Origin: Mesocentrotus franciscanus
Lineage: Eukaryota > Echinodermata > Echinoidea > Camarodonta > Strongylocentrotidae
Assembly: GCA_037976565.1 (NCBI GenBank)
Contig: CP137682.1
Coordinates: 4,028,827-4,092,826 of the forward strand
Reading direction: 5' to 3'
Length of the DNA: 64,000 nucleotides
Part shown: in pieces, positions 56,263 to 64,000 of the stretch
Position numbering within the stretch: position 1 is the first letter of the stretch
How the letters are laid out: every line of letters starts with the position of its first letter
Program-made: the position numbers and the translations under genes
Notes under the pieces: model-generated
Told to the model about the DNA's origin: nothing
Databases searched by the model: none
What the model saw: only the letters and a program-made list of their open reading frames with translations

Positions 56263-56979
56263 CTATTAATATTATTACACATGGCGTGGTTCATGAAACA
56301 TTCTTTTTTAAGGCAACAAAGGAAGAAATGAACCCTGACTCGATCTTCTCCAGATCACACACAAAAGCAACATTTTTAAATTAATTAGCAAACCTTTTCA
56401 TGTATTCTTGCATGAATTAATTGGATGTGATATCAGTCAGTCTGGTAATATCTATCACTTGCTTTGAACATAAAAATTCCTCACATTAAGCTGAGCGTAA
56501 CTTATTCTTAATGATCGGTTAAAAAGTTTCGTTAAGTACCTCCTGTAAAAAATACATGAACAGACTGGTTTGGTCAGTGGCCAAGCCTAGCACCGGATAA
56601 CTTTGTGTAAAATACGACTATCGTGATTGAAGAGCTAAGTAATGTACCCTAAATCTAAGACAGCTCCGTAGCAGACTTAACCAGCTAATTATTTTAGAAG
56701 CATTGATTGACAGGATAATGGTTTTCATACGCAGTCATCAATGACAATGGGTACCTCGCATTGCTTCTGATTGACCGTGTGATGTCACAATGTTCATCGT
56801 AAGCATTTTGCCATAAATTCGGCTTGCAATAGTAAATTGCTTACATGTGATCTGAATATGAGTTAATACATTTTACTTAGTTCAGCCAAATGCTAAGTAA
56901 AGGTTTTAATTAAACAAAGTATGGAATTGAATACTGGCCTAGCTAGCCTTAATTCAGAGTGATGCAGTCCCAGGTCGAA

Positions 56980-57245
56980 AAACTAGTTGAAACCAGTGGG
57001 CAACTAGTCAACTGGTACCAGTTAAAACCAGTATTCAACTGGTACCAGTTGAAAACAGTATATTCAACTGGATTTAATATGGAAACTGAAACAACGCTAA
57101 CTGGGACCAGTTGGCAAACCAGTTGAAAACCAGTTGACATACGAGACCAGTTGATATTTCCAGTTGATTTACCAGTTGAAAACCAGTAGATTTACCAGTT
57201 GATATACCAGTTGATTTACCAGTTGAGACCAGAAATCAACTGATA
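56980..57245 (+). repeat. ACCAGTTGA minisatellite
   Basis: About 18 copies of ACCAGTTGA or its close complement, with variable 3-10 bp spacers. CAACTGGTACCAGTTG is palindromic, so the array can fold into many small hairpins. Confidence 0.85.
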
Positions 57246-57755
57246 TTGTGATAATCAATAATCAATATTGGCATTTCATCTGGGCACCAACTAGACCATA
57301 ATATATAAACTCTTGAATTACTCCATCACAAAGATCATTTGAAGTAGATTACAGATGAGTATCATTATAAAGATAATCTGAAAGTTGAAATGAAAACAGA
57401 CCATTATTAACGATAAAAATTGGGAGAAGCTAATCTGATCTATTCCTTAAATATCCCAACTATATTATTACAATTTAATTACATTTTAGGTGACTGTAAA
57501 ATGTAACAAAGCTATGAATTGGCTCTATATATCATTCCAGACATTTAAGTGTTGAACGATTTTTTAAATCCTGTTTTACCTCTTATTTTCATGGAAACAC
57601 GGTTAGGAAAATTCAAAAATGGTTGGGAGAATTTACTGTTAGAAGGTGTTACCCAGTGTCGCCTACAAAGAAAACCATAAATATCTTCGTGATTTGAGAA
57701 TTTTTTTCAGGAAGTTTTGCAAGCTAGACGGTTAGAACAGTAGAAGGAATATAAT
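57246..57755. other. AT-rich non-coding DNA
   Basis: Nothing recognised. Confidence 0.4.
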
Positions 57756-57756
57756 A

Positions 57757-57930
57757 TACAAATGATGCATGCGCATAAGTTCATTATACGATCTATCCCC
57801 ACCCGAGTAGAGGCTGTGTGTATCTATTGCACGAAGCCGTTAGCCTGAGTGCGATAGATACACACAGCATCAACGAGGGCGGATAGATCGTATAATGAAC
57901 GAATGAAAACATGCGTCATTTGTTTTATAC
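57757..57930. repeat. ~170 bp foldback
   Basis: TTCATTATACGATCTATCC on the left pairs with its exact complement near 57882-57900. Arms extend inward through GCTGTGTGTATCTAT and outward through the ATGCGCA / TGCGTCAT region. Confidence 0.82.
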
Positions 57931-58740
57931 AACGAAACTCCTAGATCCTCGTTATTTGATGTAAAAAAAAAATAATAATTCAAGATTGTTTCGTGACAGT
58001 ATGGCTGACAAATAAATCTCAAGTTTAAGGCTTAACTTAGCGCATACATAGATATAGCAAGCGCACTTACCTCTTTACCTATTTACGCATAGTGCTGCGC
58101 AAGAATAGGCCCATGCCCCTGGGCCCATGCACACACAGTATTAAGCGCTAACCTCTACGCGCACTACTGCGCATCATCTATAATATACATGCGCTAAAAA
58201 AAAGCGTCCAATAGGACTGGAAAATAGTGCACGCTCTTTCATGAAAAAGCGTGCAATAGGCTCAGTAAATGAATCTCACGTGACCGCGCATGACCAATCA
58301 TATGATTAGGATCTGGGAGTGAGTGGTATAATAAGTATTATTACCCGTATCAGACATCTGAGCTGGTCATTTACAAAACCGTATTGCCCTAGTTTTCCTT
58401 AGCAGTGGGAACGGAATGGTATATTCTTTGTATTTTCCTTGGTCTTCCTGCCCGTATAGACTTTGCGTGTAGAGACGAGTGAAAATATCGTCTCATATTG
58501 ACCGCGCCGTATTTTGTCATTTTCATTGCGCATCTTTTATGCGTACGAGAACCTGCGCACTTTGCGCGCACTCTATTGTGACGTATAATCACACCAAATG
58601 CACACTGTTGGCAGTGTATCGAAAATTTCGTCAAGCACTGAATGCACAGTGCTGGTTTGACAAAGTTTGTTCAGTTCTTTGAGATTGTCATGGTGGATTT
58701 CTGTATTTGCTCTAGATGTCTGATTTGGATAACAATAAAA

Positions 58741-58880
58741 AATATTGACTGGCTTTACTTTCGGGGATATCAGAAATATTGACCGCGCTAAAACCATATT
58801 GCCCTCGTCTTTCGACTCGGGGCAATATGATCTGAGCTTGGTCAATATTTTTGAAATACCCCTCAAGGCCAGTCAATATT
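58741..58880. repeat. 140 bp foldback (AATATTGACTGGC ends)
   Basis: Ends AATATTGACTGGC and GCCAGTCAATATT. Inner arms pair ATATTGACC / GGTCAATAT and ATATTGCCCTCGTC / GACTCGGGGCAATAT. A partial relative, with GTATTGCCCTAG, lies near 58380. Confidence 0.82.
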
Positions 58881-58989
58881 ATATAAATATTTCATACAAA
58901 AATTACGCAGTTTTTTCATCAACCTTCAACAATGTGACCGAGTCACTTTATGACAAGATTCGATTTTGAAATAAGCTTGATTCATGCCA

Positions 58990-60273
58990 GGATGATACTA
59001 CATGTATGATGGGGGGACTGGGTGTCCGGACACTTTACAAACATAACGACTTCTCTAAGAAAATATTCATCAAATAGCACTAGGCCTAACCGGGTCCTAA
59101 CCATCATAAATACTTGTCCTTTGGAATAATATTGTCCAACATAAGTCCTAGACGACTTATGAAATGCTGCTTGTCAATTTCTTCAAATTACTGTCCTAAA
59201 TCAACTGTCCGGATACACAACCTGTCCGGACACACAACGTCTGGGTATATGTGTCACCCGTTTGATTACATTGACTAAGCTAATGCAGGGCCTCGGATGT
59301 CTCGAGTTGGACTGGCAGAAACAAATCACGAGCATTGCAGTTTTCCTAATGCCAAACATGCGCATGGCATGATCAACTCAACAATAATTTGTGTTTTACA
59401 ATCTATACATTTATTTATGACTTTTGATACAAACTAGACTGTTCACATTCTGGCGAGTGAGTCTGTATAATTTTAATGGTAATTCAAAATTTGGGAATAA
59501 AATTTTGAAAATTGGCTGGAAAGTGATTCTTTACAATTTTGATATATTTGGATGCTCCTGTGGATGTATTTTACAAGCACTAGAAAAATTAGCTCCTAAA
59601 ACACTTCTGCTTTCGAGAAAACTTGAATATCAAATAGCGCCTATAGTGCCATCCAATGGTAGCTACGACCATACAAATCTCAGAATATGCAGTTGTGATA
59701 TATAATTTCCAAACGGGAATAGCCAATTGGTCGATTTTAGTCAAGAAACATTGTTTTATAGCTAAATTAATATCTTGACCTTGAGAGGGAGCTATACAAC
59801 ATAAAAAGTTTATTATTTACAGTTTCATCACATTAGACTCGATTTCAACCGCGACAACGATCACTGAATATTGTAGGATCGCATATGCTTCCAATATGTT
59901 CATTTGAACCAAATTCATCACCCCATACCAAAACGTTGTATTACCTTTAATACTGGAGTTTAGACTTTACATTACTGCATGCATAATAAGTAACATTGGT
60001 ATCATTTCCAGCATGCACGTACGCACCAGAATGACCAGCCTGTACGTGTTCTCCTCGTGCGTCTGTTTTAATTGTGAATTTATATATATAGCTTACCAGT
60101 ATTTAGGTCCACCATTTCATTATCTTTTTATCTCATATCCTGGCTTCATGACTACTAGTAGTTCAGACCACTCACAGATGTACCATGTTATCTCTTTTAG
60201 TTTACAGAGAGAACAAAGTCTCTATATCCACTCACACGTATGCAAGATACATAGGTGTATGAGGCAAGGTGGG
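58990..60273. other. non-coding flank
   Basis: A GTCCGGACAC motif recurs (59016, 59225) around 59000-59250. No gene recognised. Confidence 0.4.
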
Positions 60274-60682
60274 GCCGGACGCCAAATTATTTTTCCCACG
60301 ACAGTTCAGGACCCCAGTATATATATACTCAATAAACGCGCTCATGAACACCTGCGCATGCGAATATAACCATTATAGGGTTATAATAATCATGCAAACC
60401 CATCTTTCATCAACCCATCGATAGCTCAATCCGTATAAGGACAGCGTAATCAGAGCGTAATACACGTTGGAGCTGTGGGTCAGTCGAATTTCAGTATTTA
60501 TTCAGTTCTACGTTATGCCTTTATAAATAATGAGGCTAAACAATGAATAACCAAAGTCTAATTGTTTGTGACCTCTTTCCAAGCTTTCGTAGCTTTTATT
60601 GGCAAGATTGACAAGATGTATGCAAATGAATTCATACTGGGGTCCGGAACTGTCGTGGGAAAAAAATAGTACGCGGGCCGGA
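60274..60682. repeat. ~410 bp element with ~48 bp inverted ends
   Basis: The left arm 60274-60320 (TTTTTCCCACGACAGTTC, GGACCCCAGTAT) pairs with 60633-60682. The ends read GCCGGAC and GGCCGGA. Likely a MITE; the target duplication is unclear. Confidence 0.7.
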
Positions 60683-60699
60683 CTAGGGGCCGCGGGCTG

Positions 60700-61377
60700 C
60701 AGCCCCCATGAGAATATTTAAAATTCTGATATTCAGGCAACCACTACCGGGCAGCAAGGTGCCTGCATATCCTCATATAACTGTAGGCTGTGAGATACCA
60801 GAATGTCTTCATATTTATGCAACGGTGTGATGATCATATATGGCTCTTCAGTCTTCATATAAGAAATGCACCTTTGAAGCCAAAAAAATCAGGAACAATC
60901 ATCCCAGATAGAATATGATGAAAAGCGCGATCGGCATCATATCCAGATCCACTGAGCATGCAGCATACATTCGATCACATTTATACATCCGCATCATACG
61001 AAATATAATTTGCATACTGTTTGTGCACTGTATATCCTGTACATTGTTTGTATACTGCCTGCGTATAGTTTTCTCACACACACGAAACACACACGGCATT
61101 GCGCGCGATATGAAGAAGGGGATTTCCCCGTTTGTTTGTTTTTTTGCACTGGTGCAATATGTGTTACAATTCCGGACGAAATATTTGAAATGGTTTGACA
61201 CTGACATTTTACGAGGTAAAATTTAGTAAATTTAACGCCATTTTCCGTTTGCGTATCATACTTTGACCTTCCGACAGTCCTTCAACTATAACAACTATAC
61301 TTTGACATAATCCCTTTGATCCCTCTTCTTTTTCTTCTTCTTTCCCATCTGTACATAAACCATATATAATAATATAC
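60700..61377. other. non-coding flank
   Basis: No coding evidence in the overlapping frames at 60899-61226. If the exon at 61378-61543 is real, this is intron. Confidence 0.35.
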
Positions 61378-61543
61378 CTGCTTGTCCTCTTCACTCAACT
61401 CATTGATGACTCGACGTGGTGTCAGCTTGGGCTTGTGCATGTTATCGCTGCCATGGGTGGGTTGTTCGTGCTCATATAATAATTTTCTCACACCCGGTGT
61501 GATGGGGATGTGCACATTCTGTGCATCGTTGGGTAGTTTTTTC
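61378..61543 (-). CDS. candidate internal coding exon of an unidentified minus-strand gene
   Basis: Read on the minus strand, an acceptor (ACACTCAG) at about 61544-61551 is followed by one base and then 55 open codons, ending exactly at CAG/GTATAT. The translation includes VHIPITPGVRKLLYEHEQ and LTPRRVINELSEEDKQ: a normal protein-like composition, unlike the repeats around it, and more GC-rich than its flanks. I do not recognise the family. It would be one exon of a gene whose other exons I could not find in the window; a retained or decayed exon is the alternative. Confidence 0.45.
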
Positions 61544-61619
61544 CTGAGTGTATTTTGTAAATAGCTTTATATATTCCATATATAATTTTGCTGTTTGTAT
61601 TCATGAATCACTTATCTTT

Positions 61620-61830
61620 GTCACATCATCTGAGGGGCATTAGCTTAACAAGCATGTGCTTCAACTATAAGGTCTCGGCCTCGTCTTTCTGTATTCTACA
61701 CTGTGTTCTATGGAATACAGTGTATTCTATAGACGATACTTGTGTAATGTTATGATTATACTCTATTCTATTTTGTTACATGTGATTTCTGAAAGACAAA
61801 TAAACTTGAATTGAATTGAACTGAAAAAAT
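61620..61830 (+). mobile_element. possible LINE/SINE tail
   Basis: It ends with AAATAAACTTGAATTGAATT then an A-run, like the TTGAA-type tail seen inverted at 9782. No protein motif. Confidence 0.35.
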
Positions 61831-62014
61831 GGAATGTAACATGTACGGGTGTCTCAATCGGATTTGGGAGGGGGGCACAGGGGTGACTCGATCCCTCTAT
61901 CTCGGGTCAGCTAGCTCCCGAGTGCACAAGCCCCCTCTATTGCATAAATCCTGACTCCCCGATTAAAATGCTTAGATCAGATATTACACATAAAATACAA
62001 TTCCTGTTATTGAA

Positions 62015-63260
62015 TATTATCTGATTTGCCTTCACTCTAAACATGATAAAATGGGTCACAAATCGGCTGTGTATTTTTTTTCTTCTATGTAATCATTTGA
62101 TAGCCTAGGGCCTATACTGTATACAGGGTATTGTCGTAGACATGCAGTTAATACAACGTGCTAAACTTCTATATTTAGGAAACAGTAAAAAGTCCGATTT
62201 TCTGATCCACAAATACCTGATATTTGTCGGTTCCATTATTTTGTCAAATCTTAAAACAACAGCAAACATTGATCTTCAGTTTGTTCAGTTTGTTTTATTA
62301 TCATATCGCAGCCTCAGCTGAATTACATGACAATTTACAATTTAAAAATAACATCACAATTCATTTCTAACAAACATATTTCATAATACAATGCATTTAT
62401 ATAAAAAAGGTATATGCAAAATAGATACTTTACATGTACATGTAATATACTTAATATTAGTTAATATAAGAAACACAAATACTTAGTTTTCTTAATCTGT
62501 TACCAGAAAAATTTCCTATGATAGCTCGTCTGTAGTTGAAGGAGTATTTGTGTATGTTTTTAGCAGTAAGAATATATAACATATAATTCATTAATTTTAT
62601 TAAAAAGGAAGAAAAGAAAATGTGGATGGAATACTTTAAAACTTTAATCAAGAGCCACTTATTTTTATAATTATTTACATACTTATCTTTCCATATTATA
62701 ATTTCAAGCTACAGATATTAATCTGGTTGTATTGTAATCAGGTCAGGAGAAGAAGTAAAAAAAAAAAAAAAAAATGTAGTCTTGCTTGCAAAGACCTCAA
62801 TTCAACATTTCGTCATTAAAACCTGAATAAATATACAGCATTAGTGAGTACACAACTCTGACAAGGTATAACATTAAAACAAAATATGTAGGGCATGGCG
62901 TCAATGAAATCATGGCGAATGGGACCAGCCAGAATGCAATCTTTTACACGGTTCAGCCATTCTAAACAAGTGTCTAGGGTTCCATGATTGTGTACAAACT
63001 AACAAACCACGCATGCGCTTTGAGTAACATGGGAATCCCCACTCCTTGTCAAGGTTTTGTAAGTACACTGTATGTACGTGTACAGTTTCTATGATGTTCC
63101 CTGTTAGTCTTTAAGCCAGTGTTATTGAAAGCAACTCTGTTATTCAGGATATATCATACGCAATTGTTCTTGAGGATTCCACAGGGCAGAAAAACCAGCA
63201 CCACTCTAAATAAAGGTGAGTGAATTCATAGGCAAACTCGGATCAAAGATGTGGGTCTTA
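62015..63260 (+). repeat. dispersed repeat E, copy 2, interrupted
   Basis: Same orientation as 3876-4640 and very similar in two parts: about 62015-62274 and 62778-63260. Between them lies a 500 bp insertion with an A-rich junction at 62757-62774. The match stops at about 63259, where an LTR element begins. Confidence 0.72.
62275..62777. mobile_element. insertion within repeat E copy 2
   Basis: It replaces about 55 bp of repeat E. It starts TCAGTTTGTTCAGTTTG and ends in a run of 18 As. The start, read on the minus strand, is LINE-tail-like (AATAAAACAAACTGAAC), while the poly(A) is on the plus strand, so two insertions may be nested. Family not recognised. Confidence 0.4.
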
Positions 63261-63263
63261 TTA

Positions 63264-64000
63264 TGTTCTTATAAAAGACCAGTTAGAGAGCTTTGATTGA
63301 ACTAATAAGTTGTATAGTTTTATTGAGGCACTGTCAGTCAGACATCTTTGTAGTCAAGTATTCATGTATTATACAAGTACTCATTGTTTCATAACATGAC
63401 CTGGCATGAGTCATGGGTTGCAGGTCATTCTATATTTAGCTATACATGCTAGTCTGTATTTGCAGACTCTGTTAACTAGCTATCACTACACCTCCCTTTC
63501 TTTAAAAGAGGTTTACATATACACATATATATATATATAACTTTTTAAAACTGTACAGAGTGACAGGGTGGACTACCTGTACACTCGCGACTGTACTAGG
63601 GCATTATTCTGTCTCTTAAAGCTGGAGTACTGTCGCTTTCAAATATATAACTTATTACGCGACAGTCCATATCTTTCAAGGTTGCGATTCACGATCATAC
63701 TGGAATTCTCCGTTGAGGTTGAGTGATATCTGTTGATTTTGTAATCATCTTTCGGATGGTGACGTTAAAGGTCGGTCCCCAGACGTAAATAATCCTATCT
63801 GATTGATACACGTCTGTAAAAACCCAATACTGATCGGTTATACTGATAAACTATAACATGCAAATATATATATCATACTCATGTTATCCTGCAGTTATGT
63901 TTTAGAGTCCAATATTAACTCTGTATCTATAAACTATTTACAAAACGCGAAAGTCTTTCTCTGTGGTTCGCTTTCATTTATTTACAAGTTCAAGCGATCT
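63264..64000 (-). mobile_element. LTR retrotransposon, minus strand, running off the right edge
   Basis: A TG...CA unit at 63264-63490 (minus strand begins TGTAGTGATAGC and contains AATAAAACTATAC) is followed by a polypurine tract (minus strand AAAGAAAGGGAGG, 63491-63503), as expected for a 3' LTR. Internal sequence continues to the right, where no frame is readable before the edge. The superfamily (Ty1/copia-like by LTR style) is tentative. Confidence 0.6.

Noticed and set aside
60899..61226. Overlapping ~100-codon frames on both strands
   Set aside because: Mutually overlapping, low-complexity Ile/Cys/Arg composition, no domains.
1..64000. tRNA, rRNA and CRISPR search by eye
   Set aside because: A few GGTTCGAAT-like motifs occur (for example in the LINE at ~25090), but none sits in a cloverleaf context. 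No regularly spaced direct-repeat array of CRISPR type is present, as expected for animal DNA.

Overview
This window is animal genomic DNA: AT-rich, one large intron-split gene, and dense transposable elements and simple repeats. It has no bacterial-type operons. The host gene and the mix of repeats (CR1/L2-like and L1/Tx1-like LINEs, a Gmr1-like gypsy element, Penelope-like and hAT/TTAA MITEs) fit a marine invertebrate deuterostome, most likely an echinoderm. That placement is an inference; nothing in the window names the species.

The main feature is a plus-strand gene, 19775-53817, that I could assemble as 20 exons with GT-AG introns and matching phases throughout (3351 nt of coding sequence, 1116 residues). 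Its first ~790 residues follow the Mind bomb (MIB1/MIB2) plan: MIB/HERC2 domain, ZZ zinc finger, second MIB/HERC2 domain, two mind-bomb SH3-like repeats, ankyrin repeats. Where MIB proteins carry RING fingers, this gene has a Ser-rich linker and a complete protein kinase domain ending in a stop codon. If transcripts confirm it, the protein joins Notch-ligand E3-ligase recognition modules to a kinase, with no RING.

Layout. 1-3600: degraded L1/Tx1-like and CR1/L2-like LINEs carrying a TTAA MITE and a hAT MITE. 3876-4640: a dispersed repeat whose second copy lies at 62015-63260. 4745-10615: a GGT/GAT minisatellite interrupted by a decayed LINE (itself carrying two back-to-back TTAA MITEs) and by a LINE tail. 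10616-12720: little recognisable. 12730-16775: two tandem repeats and a LINE with a readable endonuclease and reverse transcriptase. 16776-19774: mostly unrecognised, with one LINE tail between long direct repeats. 19775-53817: the MIB-kinase gene. Its intron 1 is almost wholly an ~8.9 kb antisense gypsy retrotransposon (20197-29140), which has itself taken a Tx1-like LINE, a hAT MITE and a TTAA MITE. Intron 6 holds MITE, LINE and (TAG)n sequence, intron 8 a Penelope-like foldback, intron 13 a hAT-type element filled with minisatellite, intron 14 a piggyBac-like MITE, and intron 16 a degenerate ~95 bp tandem repeat.

53818-64000: 3' flank with several hairpin-forming repeats, one candidate coding exon of a different gene on the minus strand (61378-61543), and the LTR of a minus-strand retrotransposon running off the right edge. 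No tRNA, rRNA or CRISPR array was recognised. Boundaries of degraded elements are approximate unless target-site duplications are cited.
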